A DNA stretch of 10,488 nucleotides from Gordonia sp. (in: high G+C Gram-positive bacteria). GTDB taxonomy: Bacteria > Actinomycetota > Actinomycetes > Mycobacteriales > Mycobacteriaceae. The notes beneath the pieces are model-generated. The model saw only the letters and a program-made list of their open reading frames with translations, searched no databases and had not been told where the DNA came from. The translations under genes were made by a program, and so were the position numbers. The DNA lies in the NCBI GenBank assembly GCA_030152405.1, contig JASLJL010000541.1, forward strand, positions 1 through 10,488, read 5' to 3'. Shown piece after piece: positions 5,145 to 10,488 of this stretch (position 1 is the stretch's first letter; every line of letters begins with the position of its first letter).

Positions 5145-8100
5145 CAAAACCGGAAGACCGAAGAGAAGAGCCAGGAGGTGTGCTCGACTTCAACTCGGGC
5201 AGGCCGTTCCGGAACAAGGCTCAGGAATACTTGGACAACGGCTGGCAACCGTTGCCTCTGCCCGAGAAGGAGAAGTTTCCGCCTCCGACGGGAGCCACCG
5301 GCCGACACGCCTACACTGTCGACCAGCGCAAGCTCTCGGAATGGTTCAAGGACGACAGCCTCGCCAAAGCGAATCTCGGCCTGCACCTCTCGGACGTATA
5401 TCCTCCGCAGTTCGTAGACGATTCTTCCTACAACCTGACGGCAGCCATTCTGCCCGAAGCGAGGTCGGTAGAGCGCTTCTGGTTCGACGAACACGACGAG
5501 CCCAAGTGGACCGTTGTCGGAATCGACGTGGACGACTACGAGGACAAGTCCAAGAAGAAGCGAGGCGGAGCAGTCCTCGCGAAGCTGGAGCACGACCTCG
5601 GAAAGCTTCCCGCCACCTGGACCAGTAGCAGTCGGAACGACGGCGTCTCGGGCATTCGCTTCTACCTGGTCCCCACGGAGTACTCGTACCGTGGTCAGGT
5701 CGGAGACAACATCGAGTGCATTCAGGACGTGCATCGATACGCGGTGGCGTGGCCTAGCGCGCACCCCACCGCAGGGCAGTACACCTGGTTCCCGCCCGGC
5801 CAGGCTCCGAAGGGAGCCCCTCGGACGGTATATCAGGCTGTGGTTACCGCACCGGCACATCTCAAGGGCAGCAAGGAGCAGGCCGAGGGTGTCGACTCGG
5901 ATGAGTTGGTCACCATCTCGTTCACTCCGAGGCAGGTGCCGTCAGTTTGGCATCTTCCCAAGCTGCCGAAGGCGTGGGTGGAGCACCTGTCGCAGGGCTT
6001 CACTGGCGTGTCGGACACGCCCATCGACATGGATTCGTCTGTAGACGAGATCTACGATTGGGCGAAGAAGAACTTCACGCAGAAGGGCGGCAATCGCAAC
6101 TTCCAGGAAGAGAAGGCTGTCCTTCAGCTGGAGGAGATCGGTTGCTCGGCTATCCGGAAGCGAACGGAATCCTGGAAGGAGAAGGTGGACGCTCCCGACT
6201 CGGACGCTCATTACGCCCTGACGGACGCCCACTGGAACCTCTTCATGATGGGGCTGGAAGGACACGCCGGATGGATGTCGGCGGTTCGTGTGTTCGAATC
6301 GTTCTGGATGAGAAACGTTCTCGGAGACCCCGAAGCTGGCGGTTCTGGCGTCGGCAAGCGTGGACAGCAAGAAGCGACGAACGAGATGTTCCGCTCTCGG
6401 ACGAACGCCATCCGTAAGATCAAGGCGTACGTCGACACGCAAGCTCAGGAGGGGCGAAACCTTCTCGGTCGGAAGTGTACCTGCTACGAAGGAGACGGAG
6501 AGCTGTTGTCCGCCACCGAGGGAATGGATCCCGACTCGGAGGAGGCGCGTCTGCTGGACGCTATCGCTCAGGGCAGGAGCGGTTCGGACGATGGTGACGG
6601 GGACGGCTCGGGGGCGCGCAGTCCGCTCCGAGACCCCGGCGAGTACGAGAGAAACGACGATGGTAACGGGGAGCACTTCTGCGACCTTTATCAGGATCGG
6701 TTCAAGTACGTGCTCGGATACGATCGCTGGATCTTCTGGCACGAAGGCAGCAATCCCGGATGGGAGTGGGCCGAGAACGGAATGACCCGTCGGGCGTATC
6801 GCAAGGTGAAGGCCCGACAGCAGAACTACGCCCGTCAGCTGCTCGTTGAAGCTATGGCTCTCCGAGAGGCAGAGGATTCCGGCGCGAAGGCGGCTATGGC
6901 TAAGGCGCAGAGCTGGAATCAATGGGCGGAGCGTTCGGGCAACAACGGGCAGGTTCGTGGAGCGCTGGAGGCCGCGTCGGAGAACTTCGGTGTGTCCATT
7001 GACAGCGCCGAGTTCGACTCGCAGGAGCACCTTCTCGGAGTCGCCAACGGAGTTCTGGAGCTTCGGGGAGACGGCATCTTCCATCGGAAGGCGAAGAAGG
7101 AGGACATGGTGGTCACCAACACTAACATTCCGTACTTCCCTCTCCGAGACATTCTGTCGGGCAAGGTTAACTCGGTCGTCGGATACGACGCCGTAGAGGG
7201 CGCTCGGCTGTGGTCGCAGTTCCTAGATCTGTTCCTCCCGATCCACGAGGACAGGCTGTGGGTGCAGCAGATGCTCGGAATGTGCCTCATCGGCGGGAAC
7301 CCGTCCAAGCGCTTCATCTTCCTGCACGGCGAGTCTCACACCGGTAAATCCACGATCCTGAATCTGCTCATGGCGGCTCTCGGAGACTACGCTGGTTCTG
7401 CCGAGATGTCTATCTTCGAGCAGAGCAAGCTGAATCCGGCTCTGGCCCGAGCACTTCCGTGGCGAATGCTCACCACCACTGAGGCTAACGCTCTCGGAGG
7501 CAAGGGTCTGGAGGGCGATATGCTGAAGCGCCTCACCGGTAACGACTACATGTCGGCGGAGCTCAAGGGCGTCAACGAGATCATCGAAAGGAAGCCCTCG
7601 TTCACTCCGGTGGTCGCCACCAACTCGGCCCCGCAGATCGAGAACCTGGACGAAGCCCTCCGAGAGCGCGTGGAAGTGCTCCCGTTCAAAATCCGCCAGG
7701 ACCCCAATGACGCTCCGGTCGGGGTGGAAGAACGGATGAAGGAGCTGTCGCTTCCGACGGTTCTGGCCTGGATGGTGGAGGGATGGGTGCTGTACGCAGA
7801 GAACCGACTGCGCAACAGGCCGGGTTCGATGGTGGAGGTTAAGGCCTCGTTCGGACGTGAGATGTCGGGTGACATCGGTCAGTTCATGGAGGATTGCCTG
7901 GTTCTCACGGGCGATGTGGGCGATACCGAGAGCGTGGACGACGTGTATCAGGCGTACAAGTCGTGGGCCAAGCACCAGAATATCCAGGACAATCGGGTGT
8001 GGGACAAGCCGGTTCTCGGACGCCGAATGTCCAAGGCAGGGTATCGATCGCACGTCAAGAGGGTTGACGGGGCGAACGAGAGGCAGTACCGAGGCGTGAA

Positions 8101-8152
8101 ACTTCGCGATGATCTGAAGAAGACGCTTACTTTCAAGATCGTCAAGGAGTAG
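5141..8152 (+). CDS. Primase-polymerase (Prim-Pol) fused to a D5/SF3 helicase
   Basis: A 1003-residue replication protein. The N-terminal Prim-Pol domain (about 20-270) shows AQEYLDNGWQPLPLPEKEK, the metal-binding GID129VD131DY, a second motif WTSSSRNDGVSGIRFYLVP and a third HRYAVAWPSAHP. The usual His of motif II (sxH) appears to be Arg173. A middle helical part holds KCTCYEG and ends in an acidic, Gly-rich linker (about 480-492, GSDDGDGDGSG). The C-terminal part is a D5-type superfamily 3 helicase: Walker A G730ESHTGKS737, WRMLTTTEAN (774-783), KRLTGNDYMSAELKG, and sensor-like VVATNSAP (about 824-831) before a predicted Arg finger LRERVEVLPF. A winged-helix-like tail follows. It should both prime and unwind DNA. 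GTG 5141 has AAGGAG at 5127-5132 and overlaps the previous stop. It closes the operon, 47 bases before a strong terminator. Confidence 0.88.
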   Translation: MTKPEDRREEPGGVLDFNSGRPFRNKAQEYLDNGWQPLPLPEKEKFPPPTGATGRHAYTVDQRKLSEWFKDDSLAKANLGLHLSDVYPPQFVDDSSYNLTAAILPEARSVERFWFDEHDEPKWTVVGIDVDDYEDKSKKKRGGAVLAKLEHDLGKLPATWTSSSRNDGVSGIRFYLVPTEYSYRGQVGDNIECIQDVHRYAVAWPSAHPTAGQYTWFPPGQAPKGAPRTVYQAVVTAPAHLKGSKEQAEGVDSDELVTISFTPRQVPSVWHLPKLPKAWVEHLSQGFTGVSDTPIDMDSSVDEIYDWAKKNFTQKGGNRNFQEEKAVLQLEEIGCSAIRKRTESWKEKVDAPDSDAHYALTDAHWNLFMMGLEGHAGWMSAVRVFESFWMRNVLGDPEAGGSGVGKRGQQEATNEMFRSRTNAIRKIKAYVDTQAQEGRNLLGRKCTCYEGDGELLSATEGMDPDSEEARLLDAIAQGRSGSDDGDGDGSGARSPLRDPGEYERNDDGNGEHFCDLYQDRFKYVLGYDRWIFWHEGSNPGWEWAENGMTRRAYRKVKARQQNYARQLLVEAMALREAEDSGAKAAMAKAQSWNQWAERSGNNGQVRGALEAASENFGVSIDSAEFDSQEHLLGVANGVLELRGDGIFHRKAKKEDMVVTNTNIPYFPLRDILSGKVNSVVGYDAVEGARLWSQFLDLFLPIHEDRLWVQQMLGMCLIGGNPSKRFIFLHGESHTGKSTILNLLMAALGDYAGSAEMSIFEQSKLNPALARALPWRMLTTTEANALGGKGLEGDMLKRLTGNDYMSAELKGVNEIIERKPSFTPVVATNSAPQIENLDEALRERVEVLPFKIRQDPNDAPVGVEERMKELSLPTVLAWMVEGWVLYAENRLRNRPGSMVEVKASFGREMSGDIGQFMEDCLVLTGDVGDTESVDDVYQAYKSWAKHQNIQDNRVWDKPVLGRRMSKAGYRSHVKRVDGANERQYRGVKLRDDLKKTLTFKIVKE

Positions 8153-8192
8153 CGCAGTAGTCGCGAGGCAGCCTTGCCGTAGCAGCGCAGTA
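8151..8192 (+). repeat. Short direct repeat AGCGCAGTA after the helicase gene
   Basis: AGCGCAGTA occurs at 8151-8159, where it includes the last bases of the TAG stop, and again at 8184-8192. The 24 bases between are GC-rich and contain GGCA/TGCC. The second copy runs into GTAACG, the core of the repeats farther downstream. The repeat is too short to carry a functional call. Confidence 0.4.
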
Positions 8193-8199
8193 ACGACAG

Positions 8200-8242
8200 A
8201 GCCCGTTCCAGGAGCATAGCTAACTTCTGGAGCGGGCTTTTT
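8200..8242 (+). terminator. Strong rho-independent terminator of the replication cluster
   Basis: A 15-bp stem, 8200-8214 (AGCCCGTTCCAGGAG) with 8224-8238 (CTTCTGGAGCGGGCT), has only two G-U pairs and a 9-base loop at 8215-8223. It is followed by TTTTT at 8238-8242. It ends transcription from the primase-helicase gene and isolates the repeat-rich block downstream. Confidence 0.92.
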
Positions 8243-8315
8243 CGTGGAGTGGGTGGAATTATGCTACGAAAAACTGAAATGCCCGATTAAAGTAATTTAA
8301 GCCGGTATTTCGGAC

Positions 8316-8329
8316 GTTTTTGCAAAAAC
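8316..8329. repeat. 14-bp perfect palindrome
   Basis: GTTTTTGCAAAAAC is its own reverse complement. It combines T and A runs, so it would be bent or easily melted, and could be a binding site for a dimeric protein. It sits 73 bases after the terminator. A palindrome with A/T arms can arise by chance in AT-rich DNA, but a 14-bp perfect one is uncommon. Confidence 0.55.
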
Positions 8330-8344
8330 CAAATTGGGGAAAGT

Positions 8345-8392
8345 GGGCGTAACGGCAAGCGTAACGGAGCGGTTGCCGTTGCCGTAACGCCC
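8345..8392. repeat. 14-bp inverted repeat with GTAACG repeats
   Basis: GGGCGTAACGGCAA (8345-8358) and TTGCCGTAACGCCC (8379-8392) are reverse complements except for one A-A pair (8351 with 8386). The 20-base spacer carries another CGTAACGG (8360-8367). GTAACG therefore occurs at 8349, 8361 and 8384 in direct orientation, again at 8495 and once at 8190. These may be iteron-like protein binding sites or a stem-loop. Confidence 0.55.
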
Positions 8393-8465
8393 CTACCTGC
8401 ATTGATACGGCAAACCACAGCATAACAGCAACGGCTTTCTCCCTTAGTGTGTATGTGCGTAATGC

Positions 8466-8505
8466 GGGTAGGGTACGGGGTATGTGGAAGTAGGGTAACG
8501 GGGTA
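8466..8505 (+). repeat. Five GGGTA units; two long copies; possible G-quadruplex
   Basis: GGGTA occurs at 8466, 8471, 8478, 8493 and 8501. TAGGGTACGGGGTA (8469-8482) recurs as TAGGGTAACGGGGTA (8491-8505) with one inserted A. The G runs (GGG, GGG, GGGG, GGG, GGGG) with loops of 2, 3, 12 and 4 bases could form a G-quadruplex on the + strand, though the 12-base loop would weaken it. Confidence 0.55.
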
Positions 8506-8507
8506 GG

Positions 8508-8522
8508 TTATATTTTTATATA
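8508..8522. other. 15-bp pure A/T tract, possible DNA unwinding element
   Basis: TTATATTTTTATATA contains no G or C, in a genome region of about 60% GC. It directly follows the GGGTA repeats and is followed by ACACACG. It could be where strands first open at an origin, or a strong -10 region; no matching -35 was seen at 16-18 bases on either strand. Confidence 0.45.
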
Positions 8523-8626
8523 CACACGTAGATCTGAAAAATGCTGTTACTGCTGTTATGCCTGGTAGTGTGGTTATTTTGTTGTTACTTGCCGTAGTAT
8601 TTACTGTTACAGCAGGTAGATCGGAT

Positions 8627-8872
8627 ATGGAAGAGAAAATGGGGAATATTACGGATTCAGAGGCGAAACTGGGGTTTCAGTTGCTTCTTCGAGGGAAGGT
8701 GGTGCGGGAGTGCAGTGAGTGTGGGCACCTCGTTCATCAGCGAGCGAAGCGGCATCGCAGGCAGTCCTATGTTCATGTACGCAGGGAGCGTAAGATTAAG
8801 TGCGGGACAGATCCGCTGGATCTGCGCATAGCAACACCTGGAAAGGAATGGAATCGTGGCACGCATAAGTAA
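8627..8872 (+). CDS. Unknown small Cys-containing basic protein
   Basis: From ATG 8627 this is 81 residues; ATG 8639, with GGAAGAG just before it, would give 77. The frame is open further up to ATG 8558, which would add a hydrophobic segment (VVILLLLAVVFTV). That part uses codons rare here (TTA, CTT, TTT, GTA) and lies in repeat DNA, so I regard it as non-coding, though a membrane anchor cannot be ruled out. The protein has ECSECGH with one later Cys (KIKCG) around a basic stretch (RAKRHRRQSYVHVRRER), hinting at a zinc-ribbon-like nucleic-acid binder with one ligand unclear. Codon use is less biased than in the upstream cluster. Its 3' end overlaps the next gene by 17 bases. Confidence 0.5.
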   Translation: MEEKMGNITDSEAKLGFQLLLRGKVVRECSECGHLVHQRAKRHRRQSYVHVRRERKIKCGTDPLDLRIATPGKEWNRGTHK

Positions 8873-9299
8873 GGCTGATGCGACAGAAAATGTTCCAACG
8901 GAGTTTTCTTGGGGGCCTGGACTAGCAGCGCCTCGACCGGCCATCCCTGGTCAAGGTGGCGGAGGTGTAGGCAACGGCATGGAGAGCCAGCCTCTCTCCC
9001 CGTACGAGCAGCTACGGGCAACCCGGATGACAGACCCGTCGAACGAGCTCGCGAGCGAAGAAGACGTGTTCGTGAAGGACGCCACTCATTCGGGCGCGAA
9101 TGAGGACGGGACCTACAAGCCGGGAACGCTGAGGCCCGGTGTCACAGCTCCAGTGACCCAGGACAATACTCTGCCAGGAAACGGGCAGTATGCTATCATT
9201 GATCCTAGTAAGTACAATCCCGGACACGAGCCTGATGGCTACCAGGACGGGGAAGGTCGAGAGTGGCGGGACAGCGTCCCACCCAATCCAGTTCTCTAG
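8856..9299 (+). CDS. Unknown protein at the start of the right-hand cluster
   Basis: A 147-residue protein with GTG 8856 and AAAGGA at 8842-8847, eight bases upstream. It is rich in Gly, Pro, Asp and Glu, including a flexible PGQGGGGVGNG run near residues 31-41 and a tail ending GREWRDSVPPNPVL. No membrane segment, Cys cluster or known domain is seen; low complexity suggests a largely disordered or extended protein. It begins the series 8856-9299, 9309-9782 and 9782 onwards, spaced 9 bases apart or overlapping. The position suggests a structural or packaging-associated role, but this is inference from context alone. Confidence 0.7.
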   Translation: MARISKADATENVPTEFSWGPGLAAPRPAIPGQGGGGVGNGMESQPLSPYEQLRATRMTDPSNELASEEDVFVKDATHSGANEDGTYKPGTLRPGVTAPVTQDNTLPGNGQYAIIDPSKYNPGHEPDGYQDGEGREWRDSVPPNPVL

Positions 9300-9308
9300 G
9301 AGAGAAGC

Positions 9309-9782
9309 ATGGCGAAGAGCAAAGGCTCGCAGGCACGTCGTCCGGTTGACCCGGACATTTCCCGGCCGAACGACAGCCTGATCGAGGCAGCGCGAGCAGC
9401 AGGGGCAGAGGCCCCGATCGCAGATCGCGATCGCGAACCCTGGTTCCTCAAGAACCAGGCGCAGGTAGATCATCAGCAGAAGCCTTCGGGCTATGCGGTT
9501 CCTCAGGTTCTGGGTTCTGCTAGCCCCACGGTCGAGACGTGGCTTCAGGGCAGCGTGGTCACCACGATCGGGGAGACCTTGGAGGGCGAAGTTCACTGCT
9601 TCCTTCTGCCCAGTTCGCCAGCCCCTCATCAGCCAGCCGTTCATAACGGCATGTACGTGGTTCGTCGCACGTATGCGGGGGATCACTCGTACGCATACGT
9701 GCGATGCGAGGCTGTGGACGTGATCCACATCACAGGGAAGGCTCAGTACGAGGGCGCGAACGCGATCGGTAAGGTCCAGTAG
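9309..9782 (+). CDS. Unknown beta-rich protein
   Basis: A 157-residue protein with ATG 9309 and AGGAGAG (9298-9304) overlapping the previous stop. The first 60 residues are charged and probably disordered (SKGSQARRPVDPDISRPNDS), with a run of Asp-Arg pairs. From about residue 65 it is beta-rich: WLQGSVVTTIGETLEGEV, GMYVVRRTYAGDHSYAYV and VDVIHITGKAQ. No catalytic motif is apparent. The stop TAG shares one base with the next GTG (TAGTG at 9780-9784). A 12-bp palindrome and an 8-bp hairpin lie in the coding DNA at 9425-9459. Function unknown. Confidence 0.72.
   Translation: MAKSKGSQARRPVDPDISRPNDSLIEAARAAGAEAPIADRDREPWFLKNQAQVDHQQKPSGYAVPQVLGSASPTVETWLQGSVVTTIGETLEGEVHCFLLPSSPAPHQPAVHNGMYVVRRTYAGDHSYAYVRCEAVDVIHITGKAQYEGANAIGKVQ
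9425..9459. repeat. 12-bp palindrome next to a hairpin inside a gene
   Basis: TCGCGATCGCGA (9425-9436) is a perfect palindrome. Immediately after it, CCTGGTTC (9439-9446) and GAACCAGG (9452-9459) form an 8-bp perfect stem with a 5-base loop. There is no T tract, so it is not a terminator. Both are in the coding frame of the gene at 9309-9782 and may be chance products of Asp-Arg codon repeats. Confidence 0.45.
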
Positions 9783-10488
9783 TGGGACGGGTTGGCTCTC
9801 GCTCAGGACAGCAGGAAACCTACGGTTCATCCAAGGCGAAGTATCTGCAGGACAGGTATCGCGAGGAGAAGAGCCGGGACGACGTGCAGCTTCCTTGGGA
9901 AGGCACGTACGAGGAGCCCAAGGGCGAGTACCTGGTCGACCTTCCTTACATCGGGGAGGTGGGCGAGTTCAGCGAGCACCAGAACGAAGTGGGCTTGGGC
10001 ATCTCTGCGAAGGACCCCGGTATGGGTGGGCGCTTCCTGAAGCACCACGTTCCTATCGACATGCGGGGTAACTACAAGCTCACGTCCTTCCCTGGCGCAT
10101 ACGGGGAACGAGAGGGCGCAGGTGGATACGCGATGTGCTGCGGAATGACGCAGACGCACAATTCGCGTGGAGAGCAGATCAGGGAGCAGAGCAATCCCTG
10201 TCGTGCGAAGGCCATCAATCGCAGCGGGTTCTGCTCGCGTCATGGGGGTGCCCTGCATCCTCTGGATCGCAAGCGCATCAACTGGGACCTCGCCCCTCGT
10301 CACATTCGATTCAAGTACGGGCGTCTGCCCGTAGAGGAACTGGACGACGAAGAGCTGTCGCGCGGCCAGATCCGCAAGGAAGACGGCACCTTCACCAGCA
10401 ATCAGTTCGTGAGCGCAGAGATTCACGACGCTATGGTGAAGAAGCTGTTCGAGCGCAGCGATCAGAAGATGCGGGAGAATCTGCTGAC
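9782..10488 (+). CDS. Protein with Cys/His (CxxHGG) motif, truncated by the window end
   Basis: The frame is open from GTG 9782 to the last base, giving at least 235 residues with no stop. GTAAGG at about 9770-9775 is the ribosome binding site, and the start overlaps the previous stop. The first 115 residues are charged and lack known motifs. Then come C119-C120, C140 (SNPCRAKAINRSG) and C151SRH154GG, a pattern like the zinc-binding CxxHGG segments found in small phage proteins, some near terminase genes. The following part (LPVEELDDEELSRGQIRKE, HDAMVKKLFERSDQKM) is helical. A terminase small subunit or another DNA-packaging protein is possible from motif and position, but I cannot confirm it. 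Confidence 0.7.
   Translation, partial: MGRVGSRSGQQETYGSSKAKYLQDRYREEKSRDDVQLPWEGTYEEPKGEYLVDLPYIGEVGEFSEHQNEVGLGISAKDPGMGGRFLKHHVPIDMRGNYKLTSFPGAYGEREGAGGYAMCCGMTQTHNSRGEQIREQSNPCRAKAINRSGFCSRHGGALHPLDRKRINWDLAPRHIRFKYGRLPVEELDDEELSRGQIRKEDGTFTSNQFVSAEIHDAMVKKLFERSDQKMRENLL

Larger units (their letters stand above)
8420..8561. repeat. Nested inverted repeats flanking a GGGTA-rich and A/T-rich core
   Basis: The outer arms GCATAACAGCA (8420-8430) and TGCTGTTATGC (8551-8561) are exact 11-bp reverse complements. Inner arms GTGTGTAT (8447-8454) and ATACACAC (8520-8527) are exact 8-bp reverse complements, extendable with G-U pairs. Both pairs are centred near 8487-8491. TGCTGTTA is also repeated in tandem at 8542-8549 and 8551-8558. 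The loop contains the GGGTA repeats. Confidence 0.55.
8243..8626. other. Non-coding, repeat-rich, AT-richer block: replication origin or control region candidate
   Basis: No convincing gene lies between the terminator and ATG 8627. GC is about 46% over 8281-8640 against about 60% in neighbouring genes. The block holds a 14-bp perfect palindrome (8316-8329), a 14-bp inverted repeat with GTAACGG units (8345-8392), nested inverted repeats (8420-8561) around five GGGTA units, and a 15-bp pure A/T tract (8508-8522). Repeats beside an easily melted A/T tract, directly after the replicative primase-helicase gene, is the usual design of a phage or plasmid origin. A divergent or rightward promoter region for the next module is the main alternative. 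I could not find a clean -35/-10 pair. Confidence 0.5.

Noticed and set aside
5942..7084. Long open frame on the - strand (380 codons), and others at 7223-8053, 5090-5860 and 9012-9830
   Set aside because: They lie opposite genes with clear motifs, show no recognisable domains and have the composition of antisense shadows in GC-rich DNA.
8257..8266. TATGCT at 8260-8265 as a promoter -10 box
   Set aside because: At 16-18 bases upstream there is only the terminator stem and T tract, with no -35 match and no extended -10.
8558..8626. Hydrophobic N-terminal segment (signal or membrane anchor) for the small Cys-containing protein
   Set aside because: It comes from T-rich repeat DNA with codons otherwise rare here, and no ribosome binding site precedes ATG 8558. 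It remains possible but less likely.
8243..8626. tRNA gene or CRISPR array in the repeat block
   Set aside because: No cloverleaf with a T-arm GGTTCRA string was found, and repeats are too short and irregularly spaced for CRISPR.
9425..9436. GCGATCGC as a highly iterated palindrome of the HIP1 type
   Set aside because: I noticed only this one copy, so it is not iterated in the window.

Overview
This looks like a stretch of a tailed double-stranded DNA phage (or prophage) of an actinobacterium. Genes are closely packed on the + strand, most neighbours overlap by 1-4 bases (ATGA, GTGA, TGATG, TAGTG), GTG starts are common, and coding DNA is about 60% GC where I counted it. The early half has the usual phage nucleotide and replication genes: a MazG-like pyrophosphohydrolase, a flavin-dependent thymidylate synthase ThyX, a RuvC-like resolvase and a primase-polymerase/helicase fusion. 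A LysB/cutinase-like serine esterase points, tentatively, to a mycolic-acid-containing host (Rhodococcus, Gordonia, Mycobacterium or similar). No gene could be tied to a named phage.

Layout: (1) 1-252 is the 3' end of an unknown gene, closed by a hairpin terminator at 269-302. (2) At 311-346 lies a likely promoter whose -10 sits inside a 26-bp near-perfect palindrome, a good operator candidate. It would drive mazG-like (390-845), thyX (842-2029) and an unknown gene (2026-2364), followed by a second terminator-like hairpin (2377-2411). (3) From 2426 to 8152 runs one dense cluster: three small unknown genes, the LysB-like esterase, the RuvC-like nuclease, a small ribbon-helix-helix protein and the 1003-residue primase-polymerase/helicase. 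It ends in a textbook rho-independent terminator (8200-8242). (4) From 8243 to about 8626 is a non-coding, AT-richer block (about 46% GC over 8281-8640) with palindromes, inverted repeats, five GGGTA units and a 15-bp pure A/T tract. This is the most interesting part of the window and resembles a replication origin or a large control region. (5) From 8627 to the end is a second + strand cluster: a small Cys-containing protein, two unknown proteins and a truncated gene for a protein with a Cys/His (CxxHGG) motif, perhaps the start of the packaging/structural module.

How the genes fit together: MazG-like and ThyX would shape the nucleotide pool, the primase-polymerase/helicase would start and drive DNA synthesis, RuvC would resolve branched DNA, and the ribbon-helix-helix protein could regulate the cluster or bind repeats. 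The 6-mer CTCGGA is strongly enriched on the + strand from about 580 to 8010 and absent after 8153. Together with the fall in GC, this marks 8.15-8.6 kb as a real boundary between two genome modules. I found no convincing new defence or anti-defence system, tRNA, CRISPR array or insertion sequence.
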